Source of the DNA: Planctomycetaceae bacterium
GTDB lineage: Bacteria > Planctomycetota > Planctomycetia > Pirellulales > Pirellulaceae
Assembly (NCBI GenBank): GCA_018658605.1
Contig: JABHUV010000389.1
Coordinates: 1 to 24,088, forward strand
Reading direction: 5' to 3'
DNA length: 24,088 nt
Shown: positions 1 to 7,729 of the stretch, piece after piece
How positions within the stretch are numbered: position 1 is the first letter of the stretch
Layout of the letters: the number at the start of each line of letters is the position of its first letter
Notes under the pieces: model-generated
Told to the model about the DNA's origin: nothing
Seen by the model: only the letters and a program-made list of their open reading frames with translations
The model's database searches: none
Program-made: the position numbers and the translations under genes

Positions 1-1
1 A

Positions 2-988
2 GAACGAACGTACCAAGACGCTCGAGGATTACGTGAAGCCGCTGGACACGATGAAAAAGAACTACGACGGGCGGGAAATTTGTTTGTGAAAGCGAGCAAA
101 CAGTATTTAGAAGCGGCCGGCCATTGGCAAGATTCGGCACTCGAGGAAGATGCGTTGTTTATGGCATCTGAAGGGTATTATGCTGTTGAGTATTATGCAC
201 GAGTTTCCGAGTTGTATCGAGAGTTGCTCAAGAAGCACGAGCATACTCGGCATCTTGTCACGATACAGCGTAATCGATTCGCAATAGCCCAGATGTGGTT
301 GCAAGCGGACAAGCAGCGAGAACAGGGATTTTGGTCGTTTAATTTAACGGACGAATCGATGCCGTTTAACAATCGGTTTGACAAGGCGATGGCGATTCTT
401 CGCAGCATCCGAGATGATGACCCTACGAGTGACCTTGCTGATGATGCGACAATGTTGATGGCGCATTCTTATTTGCAGATTAATAAACCGGAAAAATCTC
501 ATGAAGCGTTAACAGATTTGGTTAAGTTATTTCCGAGCAGTGAGCATCAATTCTTAGCACACATGTTGTTGCTGCAGACAAAACTTGTCTTGTATCGCGG
601 GCCAGAATATTCTGGTGTGTACTTGGACGAGGGCGAGAAGTTGATACGTGCAATGCGTCGACAATTTTCCGACCAAGCTCCTCAAGAGTCAGGTAAGTGG
701 GATAAATTTGCCAAAGAGATTCGCTATTTAAAGGCGGAACGTGAATGGTGGGTGGCGAAATTCTATGAACGCAAAGACGAGATTGGCGCCGCGCGAGTGT
801 ATTATCGTGAGATCGCTCAGAATTATTATGACACGCCGTTTGCTGATCGAGCGTTCGCGCGTCTTGATGCACTTAAGCATCGCTCGGCGAAACCAGCTCA
901 ACCGATTCAGTGGCTTGTTGATTTGTTTCCGGACGACGACCCCGTGAAACCATTGATTGCAACGAGTCCCGATAGTGTGATTCGTTAG
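2..988 (+). CDS. TPR-repeat protein, BamD/YbgF-like (5' truncated by window edge)
   Basis: The frame is open from base 2 with no stop upstream, so the gene starts outside the window; the TTG at 80 is not a credible start. About 328 residues are visible. They are almost entirely helical, with TPR-like hairpins such as the S-A-L-E-E-D-A-L-F-M-A-S-E segment followed by Y-Y-A-V-E-Y-Y, a second set around D-L-A-D-D-A-T-M-L, and a third around G-A-A-R-V-Y-Y-R-E-I-A. This spacing is typical of BamD-type outer membrane assembly lipoproteins and of planctomycete proteins annotated as such. The signal peptide or lipobox, if present, lies outside the window. An LptE-like lipoprotein starts 14 nt downstream on the same strand, so the pair probably forms an envelope-biogenesis operon. 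The BamD role is inferred from repeat type and neighbour; a generic TPR scaffold is also possible. Confidence 0.8.
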   Translation, partial: ERTYQDARGLREAAGHDEKELRRAGNLFVKASKQYLEAAGHWQDSALEEDALFMASEGYYAVEYYARVSELYRELLKKHEHTRHLVTIQRNRFAIAQMWLQADKQREQGFWSFNLTDESMPFNNRFDKAMAILRSIRDDDPTSDLADDATMLMAHSYLQINKPEKSHEALTDLVKLFPSSEHQFLAHMLLLQTKLVLYRGPEYSGVYLDEGEKLIRAMRRQFSDQAPQESGKWDKFAKEIRYLKAEREWWVAKFYERKDEIGAARVYYREIAQNYYDTPFADRAFARLDALKHRSAKPAQPIQWLVDLFPDDDPVKPLIATSPDSVIR

Positions 989-1002
989 TTCTAGGGTATG
1001 TG

Positions 1003-1542
1003 ATGACATTAGCACAAATGATTTCCGTTTGCCGCCGCACTTTACTAATAGGCATTTGTTTGTGGTTATGTGGTTGCGCGGGATATAAGCTTGGCAACCA
1101 GAATCTATTCCGGCCGGATGTCCGAACAGTACACGTACCGATCATCGAATCCGAGAGTTTCCGTCAAGGGTTAGGGGAGCGGTTGACCGAGGCGGTTGTC
1201 AAAGAGATCGAAGTTCGCACGCCATATAAAGTGGTATCGCGAGAGAAGGCGGACAGTGTTTTTCGTGCCCAGATTATAGGTGAAGGTAAGCGAGTGATTG
1301 TCGAAAACAGGTTTGATGAGGCCCGCGACATTGAAGTTCAAATGATTGTTGAAGTTTCTTGGATAGACCGGCGAGGGCAGCCATTGATCCAGCGGAGTGA
1401 GATTCCGATGGATGAGGGAATTTACATTAGCCAAGCGGCGAATTTTGTCCCAGAGAGCGGCCAGTCGCTAGTGACGGCTCAGCAAGAAGTTATTCGCAAA
1501 CTGGCATCGCAAATTGTTTCCCAAATGGAGCTGCCTTGGTAG
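1003..1542 (+). CDS. lptE: LptE-like outer-membrane lipoprotein
   Basis: A 179-residue lipoprotein. A basic N-terminus and hydrophobic stretch lead to a lipobox L-C-G-C near residues 22-25, followed by A-G-Y-K-L-G, the start typical of LptE-like proteins. The body alternates strands and helices: V-R-T-V-H-V-P-I-I-E then F-R-Q-G-L-G-E-R-L-T-E-A-V-V-K-E-I, as in the LptE fold that plugs LptD in lipopolysaccharide export. I chose the ATG at 1003 over the GTG at 1000 because AGGG at 993-996 sits 6 nt from the ATG but only 3 nt from the GTG. It lies 14 nt after the TPR gene, so co-transcription is likely. The family call rests on lipobox, size and fold pattern. The precise LptE role in planctomycetes is inferred. 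Confidence 0.78.
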   Translation: MTLAQMISVCRRTLLIGICLWLCGCAGYKLGNQNLFRPDVRTVHVPIIESESFRQGLGERLTEAVVKEIEVRTPYKVVSREKADSVFRAQIIGEGKRVIVENRFDEARDIEVQMIVEVSWIDRRGQPLIQRSEIPMDEGIYISQAANFVPESGQSLVTAQQEVIRKLASQIVSQMELPW

Positions 1543-1571
1543 GTGGTGCGGCGGATTTTAGTTTTGCCTTC

Positions 1572-2339
1572 CTAGGTGACTTCGTCGCCGACCTTGATTG
1601 TTCCGCCGTGACAATTAGAGGCGAGTATCGTATTGGTTGCGAGGCGAAAAAAATGATCGAACTGCGATCGATCGGACCATGCGGGTAGAGTCTGCTCGCG
1701 GAGTGTACGGACGGTTTTTGAAAAATCTGGTTTGGGTTGGCCACTATCGGGGTCTCGTGTAGGAACTACGCACCGCTGGGATGAAGTGGTGCCAAGAAAC
1801 TGTACGTCGCCAATTAGTAAGATCTGTTTTCCGTCGAGAAAACGGTCTTCCCAAAATGCGGGGACGCCATTGATTTCAATGTTACACCGCAATCGACGAC
1901 GGACACTGTCGACAGTAATGTCGTCAAACCACGAAGCGACCGTTTCTAAAGTGGCAGTGGAAATAATTGTTGGGCCAGGTGCATCACGGTCATCAGTTAT
2001 GCCACAAGCAGTGGATTCTTCAAGGCCGCTAATCTTGGGTTCTATTTGTTGAAGCCATTTCAACAAAGGTTGTTGATCTGTTCGTAAGTCAAAATACTCG
2101 CGTTGGTTGCCGTGTTTGTCAATTAATACAATGTTGTGCCAAGTATTGATGAAATGCGTTTCAAAGCGGTGAATTTGAGAATAGTTTTTACCGTTAAAAT
2201 AATTATCATTTGTGTAGGTGAATGCGAATTGCCTATCGTGTTGGATTCCACCTGAGGGAAGAATGGTCACTTGTTCGAGATCCACACCATCGAACGATTT
2301 GATCGGATAAGCGGTGAGTTTTTGAATTGTTGCATGCAT
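1572..2339 (-). CDS. MOSC-domain protein with N-terminal beta-barrel (YcbX-like)
   Basis: A 255-residue protein. The N-terminus (L-T-A-Y-P-I-K-S, then G-G-I-Q-H-D-R-Q-F-A near 30-40) is the MOSC_N beta-barrel signature. The C-terminal half carries the MOSC domain with R-R-R-L-R-C-N-I-E-I near 147-155 and the conserved cysteine C190 in R-C-V-V-P-T-R-D-P-D-S-G. In this family (mARC, YcbX, YiiM) the cysteine coordinates or transfers molybdenum cofactor or sulfur, and proteins with this arrangement reduce N-hydroxylated compounds or act in sulfur carriage. No ferredoxin domain is fused, unlike E. coli YcbX. The gene is convergent with the LptE-like gene (29 nt between stops) and monocistronic as far as visible. 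A TACAAT box about 12 nt upstream of the start could be its -10. Confidence 0.85.
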   Translation of the reverse strand: MHATIQKLTAYPIKSFDGVDLEQVTILPSGGIQHDRQFAFTYTNDNYFNGKNYSQIHRFETHFINTWHNIVLIDKHGNQREYFDLRTDQQPLLKWLQQIEPKISGLEESTACGITDDRDAPGPTIISTATLETVASWFDDITVDSVRRRLRCNIEINGVPAFWEDRFLDGKQILLIGDVQFLGTTSSQRCVVPTRDPDSGQPKPDFSKTVRTLREQTLPAWSDRSQFDHFFRLATNTILASNCHGGTIKVGDEVT

Positions 2340-2742
2340 GATTTGTGTATTGTATCATGCTCCGGCCTGTAAAATCTATTAAGCGGATACAGGTAGTTTT
2401 TCCAATAACGTTTGATTAGAAGTAGCCATCCCTCGACTTTTGATGGGCTAACGGTAAGTCTCGGTTAACAAAACTATATCAATCCAATCAGAATCACGCC
2501 CAAAGCGTCATATGAGTTTACCGACAGAACTGCTTAGAGATGTAATTCCGAATAAGCTGTAAATATATTGGAGACCACACTTGCAGGTGTTGATTTGGTT
2601 TTTTAAACATACTCAGTGATTGAACGACTTCTGGTCTGGAAACTTCACATTCAATACCTGATAAGCAATGAGAACATGAGATTCCTGATCGTTCAAGTTG
2701 ACGAATTAACTTGATATGCAAGCTCTGTGCAAAATGCGATTG
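2340..2742. other. Intergenic region with weak inverted repeat and in-frame tail of the phosphatase ORF
   Basis: 403 nt between the MOSC start and the phosphatase stop. It contains CCTGTA/TACAGG arms about 16 nt apart near 2364-2391. On the minus strand, the phosphatase frame stays open for about 75 codons after its TGA (2745-2743), down to 2518. That stretch encodes a segment with S-C-S-H-C and several other cysteines, but I see no ATG with a ribosome binding site. I do not call it a gene. Confidence 0.5.
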
Positions 2743-3600
2743 TCAAGATTCAAACTGCAGAGAAGTATTATCTTGGACTCGTCCTAAAAACCTTGCAGGC
2801 GCCAACACGTTATCCATCAGGGACACTTTTGTTTCATTGACTTTAAGAGCCGTAATCGTCGTATCATCACCGTTGCTGATTTTGCTGCCGGTAGAGTTAA
2901 TAATAATGTCCATCAATTGGTGAACAATGCTAGTCGAGTCTTGGGAAATGTCCAGTTTGCTAGCCAAATTGAACAACCCGTCAATGCCCAATAGGGTTCC
3001 GTCGTTAAAAGGGCATTCAATTAACGCATCACTGTATGTCAGAATGACGTCACCAACAGATAATTTGAATTTACCAGAGGAATAGCATGTGGAAGGGAGA
3101 ATCCCAAGAGGGATGTCAGCTATTTCCTCTTGCGTATCTTTTGGCTGGTAGATAAACGACCATGATTGGGTCGTACTGGAGTAATAAAGTGGAGGCGGAT
3201 GACCAGCGTTACTTAACTGTAGGGTTCGAGTCGGTTGAAAGTATGTCATCACCACAGCCGTTGCGAAATGCTCATCGGTTTGCGACCCATTGAATTTGTG
3301 ATTCATTGATTCCACAAATTTTGATTGTTGTATGTAATTAATATACTTTCGCATTAAATCTCGTAAGTCACCGGCGGTTTTCGATGCTAATTGCCCATGC
3401 CCTGCAACATCAGCAAGCACAATTCTCGTTATTCTTCCAGAAGCACATTGGCTGGTGTAGATAACATCACCACCGGACTTAGCATTGGAACAAGGTTGAC
3501 TGAAAATAGAAAACTCAAGACCGGGTGTCTTAAAATTTCTGTCTACAGGCATGTTTCCACCCCATATTTCCATACAGCTAAATTTGTCATCTGCAATCAT
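2743..3600 (-). CDS. SpoIIE/PP2C-type serine phosphatase
   Basis: A 285-residue, single-domain PPM phosphatase of the SpoIIE/RsbU type. Metal-binding motifs in order: S-G-G-D at 42-45, L-A-D-V-A-G-H-G at 62-69, F-A-T-A-V-V-M-T-Y in the core, N-A-G-H-P-P-P-L, and N-G-D-D-T-T near 245. These acidic residues bind Mn/Mg in the family, which dephosphorylates anti-anti-sigma factors or other phosphoserine partners. There is no attached sensor, PAS or receiver domain, so input must come from a partner. No signal peptide is seen, so it should be cytoplasmic. GGAG lies about 6 nt before the ATG. It follows two very small membrane proteins by 47 nt on the same strand, which suggests they recruit or control it. 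No anti-sigma or STAS partner is in the window; substrate unknown. Confidence 0.88.
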   Translation of the reverse strand: MIADDKFSCMEIWGGNMPVDRNFKTPGLEFSIFSQPCSNAKSGGDVIYTSQCASGRITRIVLADVAGHGQLASKTAGDLRDLMRKYINYIQQSKFVESMNHKFNGSQTDEHFATAVVMTYFQPTRTLQLSNAGHPPPLYYSSTTQSWSFIYQPKDTQEEIADIPLGILPSTCYSSGKFKLSVGDVILTYSDALIECPFNDGTLLGIDGLFNLASKLDISQDSTSIVHQLMDIIINSTGSKISNGDDTTITALKVNETKVSLMDNVLAPARFLGRVQDNTSLQFES

Positions 3601-3647
3601 AGTCGTCTCCGAAGTTTATCCTACAAATTCAATAAGTAATCTTATAT

Positions 3648-3737
3648 TTAGGATTCAGCTGATGCCATTAAAACAGTAACGCCAATGGAAGCAACAGCTA
3701 CGACGCAGCCAAAAATGAATATTACAATATCATCCAT
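3648..3737 (-). CDS. 29-residue single-span membrane peptide
   Basis: A very short ORF starting M-D-D-I-V-I-F-I-F-G-C and ending A-S-A-E-S before TAA. It is almost entirely one hydrophobic helix (about residues 4-25) with an acidic N-terminus. Support for translation is strong for its size: AGGAG sits about 8 nt before the ATG, inside the 3' end of the 61-residue gene. The ATG overlaps the TGA of that gene by 8 nt, an arrangement typical of translational coupling. The phosphatase starts 47 nt downstream. I do not know a function. Likely a membrane partner of the preceding protein or of the phosphatase. No GxxxG-type motif is evident. Confidence 0.62.
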   Translation of the reverse strand: MDDIVIFIFGCVVAVASIGVTVLMASAES

Positions 3738-3915
3738 TACTTTGTCTCCTGTTGCTACGTAGCATGAGACTACCTAGAGCTAAAATGGATGGCACCCAAA
3801 GACCTACGAAGAGCCCCTGTTCGCGGGAACCGGAGAACCACAGAGAGACCGAAAAGATGAAGGAGAGTAAAGCTGCGATTAGGTAAATACGTCTTGCATT
3901 TATTTCTTGAATCAT
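3730..3915 (-). CDS. Small two-span membrane protein (61 aa)
   Basis: I place the start at M-I-Q-E (3915), which has AAAGG 7 nt upstream; the frame is open to 4011 but that part lacks a ribosome site and is not needed. The protein has two hydrophobic helices (about residues 9-24 and 31-50) joined by a short polar loop S-G-S-R-E-Q, and a basic tail R-S-N-R-R-Q. The second helix contains L-F-V-G-L-W-V-P-S-I-L-A-L-G, a pattern I associate with short conserved hypothetical proteins in planctomycetes and some other bacteria; this is memory, not a search. It overlaps the next tiny gene by 8 nt and heads an operon ending in the SpoIIE phosphatase. Function unknown. Confidence 0.7.
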   Translation of the reverse strand: MIQEINARRIYLIAALLSFIFSVSLWFSGSREQGLFVGLWVPSILALGSLMLRSNRRQSNG

Positions 3916-3978
3916 GATCTGCCTTTTCATTCTAGAATTAAAAATGTTCGAGCAAAATTGCTTGAACTGATGGGAGAG

Positions 3979-3998
3979 TATTACACTCCCGTGTAATA
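3979..3998. promoter_or_regulatory. Perfect 8-bp inverted repeat upstream of the small-protein operon
   Basis: TATTACAC and GTGTAATA are separated by TCCC. The site lies 64 nt upstream of the 61-residue gene start, in the 202-nt gap after the halogenase-like gene (3916-4117). It is not followed by a T-run on the minus strand, so an operator is more likely than a terminator. A second, weaker palindrome (GGAAT-4-ATTCC) lies at 4045-4058. The gap holds no other feature I can support. Confidence 0.4.
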
Positions 3999-4117
3999 AA
4001 ACAATAAACAAAATTACGTTATTACTAGTTTTATTGCGTCTCGAGGAATGCTAATTCCAGCCACTAAATAAGGCGCAGGATTGTACATAAACGACACAAC
4101 TTAGAGATAGAAAGTTC

Positions 4118-5386
4118 TCAGGATAAAGGCTGTTGTTGCCGTTTCCACTGAGTAATCTTTTTGAATAATTCATGAGGTTCGAGTTCCATTTCAAAAATCC
4201 GTCCCATGAGTAAGTTCGATAAAGTGCTAACCTGATCAGGGTGATCCGCGAAAAAGGATCCGAAATGGAAATCGCAATCATAGAAAAGATCAACTAGTCG
4301 ATGAAACCAATTTAATCGGCGATCGTAATCAGGAATCCAGGCAGCAAGCATCTCTGCAGAAGTATCATTAACTTGCAATGCATGACAAATTGCATCGCCG
4401 GCCAGTTCGCCAGACTTAAGAGCCAAAAACACTCCAGTTGAATAGACAGGATCAATAAATCCCTTCGCATCACCCACCAACAACCAACCATCACCAGATG
4501 AATATTTGGTCTGATATGCAAAATCTCGTGCAGCAATAAAATCTTCCGCAATATTGGCTTTAGCCTTTGCCAATCGATCTTTAATTGCAGGGCATTGGTC
4601 AACGCCCCATTGAAATGCTTTTGCAATATCCCGACCTGCAGAAAATAAATGTTTCCGTTCGCCAACTAATCCAACACTCACCTGACGTTTATTTAACGGG
4701 ATATACCAAAACCATCCCAAATTTCTTTTTAATTTGGCGATGATTGTTACGGTCTCGTGATCAAATTGATCGGTTTTTGACTCGTAGTAGGTCCAGACGG
4801 CTGCGTTACGTCTGGCTGCATCAAATTCCCTTAAACCTAATTGGTTGGCGATAACGGCTTGTTGGCCCGTGGCATCCACGACAACCCGACTGGTTTTCGA
4901 ACATGTTTCTGATTTGGATAGAATAATCGAAACACCTTTAGCACGCCCAGAACTGTCAAATTCGACGCGCTGCACGCGAGCTTGTTGCATAACCGTGACC
5001 TTAGCGATACGCGCATTATCCAGTAACAATTTGTCAAATACATCACGTTGGATATGCCAACTATCAGATGTCTCTCGATCGTCGTGCTCTCGAAACAAAA
5101 ATGGTCGAGATTGATTTCCCTTATCGGACACAAACTGAACACCAATCTTTCTTAGAAACCCCATTTCTTGCAGTGGCATTTCAAGACCGAGTCGTTTGAG
5201 AATGGAATTACATGCCGGCATTAACGACTCACCAACATGGCTCCGCGGCATCATTTCGCGTTCAACCAAAAGTACGGAGAACCCAGCCTTTGAAACAATC
5301 GTTGCCACGGTTGTACCAGCAGGACCCCCACCGATTACTATGCAATCATAATCTGATGACGCCTTTTTAATTTTAGGAATACTCAT
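4118..5386 (-). CDS. FAD-dependent oxidoreductase, flavin-dependent halogenase-like
   Basis: A 422-residue flavoprotein of the tryptophan-halogenase/geranylgeranyl-reductase superfamily. The Rossmann motif is V-I-G-G-G-P-A-G at 17-24, with E42 positioned to bind the ribose. V-G-E-S-L-M-P follows at 51-57, and G-F-L-R-K-I-G near 76-82 has a lysine (K80) where halogenases keep their conserved one. Also present are G-W-F-W-Y-I-P-L, matching the W-x-W-x-I-P halogenase signature, and G-D-A-K-G-F-I-D-P-V-Y-S-T-G-V, equivalent to the FAD-binding D-P-x-x-S-x-G-V box. No signal peptide. It begins 17 nt after the DUF523-DUF1722 gene, so the two are co-transcribed. Reaction unknown: halogenation, hydroxylation or double-bond reduction are all possible for this fold, and its substrate could be a lipid given the context. 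Confidence 0.82.
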   Translation of the reverse strand: MSIPKIKKASSDYDCIVIGGGPAGTTVATIVSKAGFSVLLVEREMMPRSHVGESLMPACNSILKRLGLEMPLQEMGFLRKIGVQFVSDKGNQSRPFLFREHDDRETSDSWHIQRDVFDKLLLDNARIAKVTVMQQARVQRVEFDSSGRAKGVSIILSKSETCSKTSRVVVDATGQQAVIANQLGLREFDAARRNAAVWTYYESKTDQFDHETVTIIAKLKRNLGWFWYIPLNKRQVSVGLVGERKHLFSAGRDIAKAFQWGVDQCPAIKDRLAKAKANIAEDFIAARDFAYQTKYSSGDGWLLVGDAKGFIDPVYSTGVFLALKSGELAGDAICHALQVNDTSAEMLAAWIPDYDRRLNWFHRLVDLFYDCDFHFGSFFADHPDQVSTLSNLLMGRIFEMELEPHELFKKITQWKRQQQPLS

Positions 5387-5403
5387 CGATGCTTCTTTGT
5401 GCG

Positions 5404-6381
5404 TTATGCCGTTGTAAAGTTTCGCAATGACAGTGTTTTGGGAAATGGTTGCAGGTAAGACTGCTTATCCAGATATAGATTGTTCAGGTCATGTACTAGT
5501 CCATGTAGTACAGCAACCACAACCGATAGCGGAATTACGTGTCTCCTAAAATCCGCAAGTGTGTCATGAAAAAATGATTTTGCTGATTCACTCATATCGT
5601 TTTTGAGAAACCCATACATGTGACACAAAGTATTGACATGACGTTTAACGCTAAAACGATTTTCAAAAGATGCTAAATACAAACTAATGTACTGCTCTTT
5701 AAAATTAGATTTTGAAAATTGAGCGATGTTTGCCACCAGTTGTCCAAGTTTTCTATATGAGCTTTCATTTTGAGAAAGTAAAAGAAATTTTTCCTGACGG
5801 TGAAACTCAACGACTTCACCACGACTCCATTCTTTTTGAAATAGTTGTTTTACACGCCGACGGGCATAGACCCTTAGAAAGAAGTTCTCTCGAAGAACTG
5901 GGTCATTCAACCTTCCTTCTTCTTCTATGGGAAGGTCAGGAGCGAGATCTTGTAATGTGGCAGTAAACATGCCTGAACCCCTCTTGGTGGGATGCCCATT
6001 TTCCAAATAAACCTTAACCCGTTCCATGCCACACGATGGAGATTTGCTTTTAACGATACAAGCATCGAGATCTAACGCTATTAGTGCTTTCGCTTTCGTA
6101 TAAGAAAAATCACGCATCTGACTCGTGTAATCCTTGCTTGAGCGACTACCTTGCATAACGATTTCCCCGTTGTGTTGTACTAGCCTTACCGTCTCCCGTG
6201 GCACAGACATTCCCATTTCCACTTCAGGGCAAAAGCTAATAAATTCAGCGTGCTCCTTTGCTAATTCCAGGACAAAGTTGCTGCGTGCGTGCTGTCCGTC
6301 AAATCTGACAGCATTGCCAAGTAAACAACCGGAGACACCGATTTTAAGTTTTTCTTTGTTATTGTTTGTCTCTAAGACCAT
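5404..6381 (-). CDS. DUF523-DUF1722 fusion protein (TudS-like iron-sulfur domain plus YbgA domain)
   Basis: A 325-residue two-domain protein. The DUF523 half (about 10-160) has G-V-S-G-C-L-L-G with C19, F-C-P-E-V-E with C51 and K-S-P-S-C-G with C117. In the characterised DUF523 protein TudS (thiouracil desulfurase), three such cysteines hold a [4Fe-4S] cluster. The DUF1722 half (about 190-305) is helical with R-K-L-G-Q-L-V-A-N and N-T-L-C-H-M-Y-G-F-L-K, the core of E. coli YbgA. AGGGA lies 9 nt before the ATG. YbgA-family genes are often next to photolyase genes, as in E. coli ybgA-phrB, and here the photolyase lies in the same island. The gene leads the unit that includes the halogenase-like enzyme. 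A desulfurase or RNA/nucleotide repair role is inferred. Confidence 0.9.
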   Translation of the reverse strand: MVLETNNNKEKLKIGVSGCLLGNAVRFDGQHARSNFVLELAKEHAEFISFCPEVEMGMSVPRETVRLVQHNGEIVMQGSRSSKDYTSQMRDFSYTKAKALIALDLDACIVKSKSPSCGMERVKVYLENGHPTKRGSGMFTATLQDLAPDLPIEEEGRLNDPVLRENFFLRVYARRRVKQLFQKEWSRGEVVEFHRQEKFLLLSQNESSYRKLGQLVANIAQFSKSNFKEQYISLYLASFENRFSVKRHVNTLCHMYGFLKNDMSESAKSFFHDTLADFRRHVIPLSVVVAVLHGLVHDLNNLYLDKQSYLQPFPKTLSLRNFTTA

Positions 6382-6603
6382 TGTTGTATCCCTGTAGTAT
6401 TTAGTGCGTTAACCCTTGAATCGCTTTTACTGTCGTAGCTAATATTGACTAAGGTTTGATTATCTCTCGGTTTATTGAACTAGGTAATTTTTTAAACACT
6501 GTGCGTCTGATAAGTAGAGGATTGTCGACAAGTTATCTGAGAATTAATTTATGTTGAAATATTGATCATTGGCTTTCCATCACGTATCGGCAACGTTTTA
6601 TTG

Positions 6604-7584
6604 CTATTCTGTTAGTTCCGATGAGAGGATACTATTTTTTGAATTTAAAATCGATCGTTTCATTTCCGAGAGTGCTTTTTTCTCGATTTGACGGATTCGT
6701 TCTTTAGAGATCAAAAGTTCATCGGAGAGTTCACGTAGTGTTGCTCTGGCTACATCGTCCAACCCAAATCGTCTTTGAATAATGTAGAACGCTCGGTCAT
6801 CAATTCTGCTAAGTTGCTCCTGTAATTCTTCCGACATTTCCGGAGTAATTGGTTTAACTTTGTCATTTTCTTCCGCAACAGCTATATCGGCGTCATCAAG
6901 ACCCGTGACGAATCGAGACGATGACTTAAAATAAGTTTCACGATACCTTGCGCATTTTCTATTGAGGACCGTGCACATGTAGGTGCTAAATCGAAAACCA
7001 AGTAGCACATTAAATTTATCTATCGTTTCAACGAGTGCTTCGATTCCGGCACTAAGTAACTCATCAAAGGTGACTGATTTTGTGGTATAGCGTTTAGCCA
7101 CTGACATTACTAAACGGGTATTGGATTGAATCAGAACGTTACGAACTTTGTGATAGGTGCTTTCCAAGGCTTGTAACGTTTCGACGTGTTCTTCTGATGG
7201 ACCAATCATTTCCGCCAACTGTATAATCCTACTAATGTGAAACTTACATCCATTTAGCTTTGTGAAGAGGTGTTGCTCCATTTCCGGAGACAATAACTTA
7301 TATTCGCAAAGTCGTTTCATATGATTTGGAATCGAAGAAAGAAATGCCGGCGATTTGTGTGGGCAACCAATATCTTCTGAGATAACATCATTAGCTAGAC
7401 TCGAGCAACTGTACTCTTCACCGCTTTGCTCCGAGTCGAAAAAAATCGTACCACATGGCACCGATGACTCTAGTGGAGCAATCGGATTTCGAACGGAGGA
7501 TTTTTTAATCCCAAGGTGTGCCCGCAATAATACTGACTCACTATTAGGATCCACGGACGAAATTAAACTGTCTATAACCTGCAT
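6604..7584 (-). CDS. Sigma-70 family RNA polymerase sigma factor lacking region 3
   Basis: The frame is open to an ATG at 7692, but that start has no ribosome site. The ATG at 7584 has GGAGA 9-10 nt upstream, so I choose it, giving 326 residues. Regions are recognisable. An N-terminal stretch of about 90 residues has no obvious match. Region 1.2-like: L-L-S-P-E-M-E-Q-H-L-F. Region 2: N-T-R-L-V-M-S-V-A-K-R-Y, then F-D-E-L-L-S-A-G-I-E-A-L and F-R-F-S-T-Y-M. Region 4: the helix-turn-helix L-R-E-L-S-D-E-L-L-I-S-K-E-R-I-R-Q-I-E-K-K-A-L. Only about 45 residues join regions 2 and 4, so region 3 is missing or much reduced. It is divergent from the MerR-type regulator, the layout seen in LitR-linked sigma loci. 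It probably directs transcription of the neighbouring stress operons; its target promoter is unknown. Confidence 0.87.
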   Translation of the reverse strand: MQVIDSLISSVDPNSESVLLRAHLGIKKSSVRNPIAPLESSVPCGTIFFDSEQSGEEYSCSSLANDVISEDIGCPHKSPAFLSSIPNHMKRLCEYKLLSPEMEQHLFTKLNGCKFHISRIIQLAEMIGPSEEHVETLQALESTYHKVRNVLIQSNTRLVMSVAKRYTTKSVTFDELLSAGIEALVETIDKFNVLLGFRFSTYMCTVLNRKCARYRETYFKSSSRFVTGLDDADIAVAEENDKVKPITPEMSEELQEQLSRIDDRAFYIIQRRFGLDDVARATLRELSDELLISKERIRQIEKKALSEMKRSILNSKNSILSSELTE

Positions 7585-7611
7585 TCTGATCAATCTCCGA
7601 AGTAAAAAACC

Positions 7612-7690
7612 AAAACGTTCAAAACGTTCAGATGTTGTTACTATATCGATAATCGTCGGTGATGCAAGGAGTAAAACGGTCAAAACGTTC
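7612..7690 (-). repeat. Two pairs of tandem 9-bp direct repeats upstream of the sigma gene
   Basis: On the minus strand the unit GAACGTTTT occurs twice in tandem at 7629-7612. A second tandem pair, GAACGTTTT then GACCGTTTT, lies at 7690-7673. The two pairs start 61 bp apart. With the sigma start at 7584 they are non-coding and flank a plausible promoter (TTGCAT, 16 nt, TATAGT at about 7665-7638). MerR-type regulators of the CarA/CarH class bind arrays of direct repeats around promoters, so these are candidate operators of the divergent regulator. Confidence 0.55.
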
Positions 7691-7717
7691 ATTTTTTAAT
7701 AATAATTAGATAACTTT

Positions 7718-7729
7718 CTTTTTTGTCAT
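7718..7729. repeat. 12-bp motif shared with the lipid/photolyase operon promoter
   Basis: CTTTTTTGTCAT here is identical to 15538-15549, where its minus-strand form ATGACAAAAAAG supplies the -35 box of the six-gene operon. Here it lies 134 nt upstream of the sigma start and 91 nt before the regulator start, in the divergent intergenic region. Confidence 0.45.

Noticed and set aside
7585..7692. Sigma factor N-terminal extension from ATG 7692
   Set aside because: No ribosome site at 7692, low-complexity repeat content, while GGAGA precedes the ATG at 7584.
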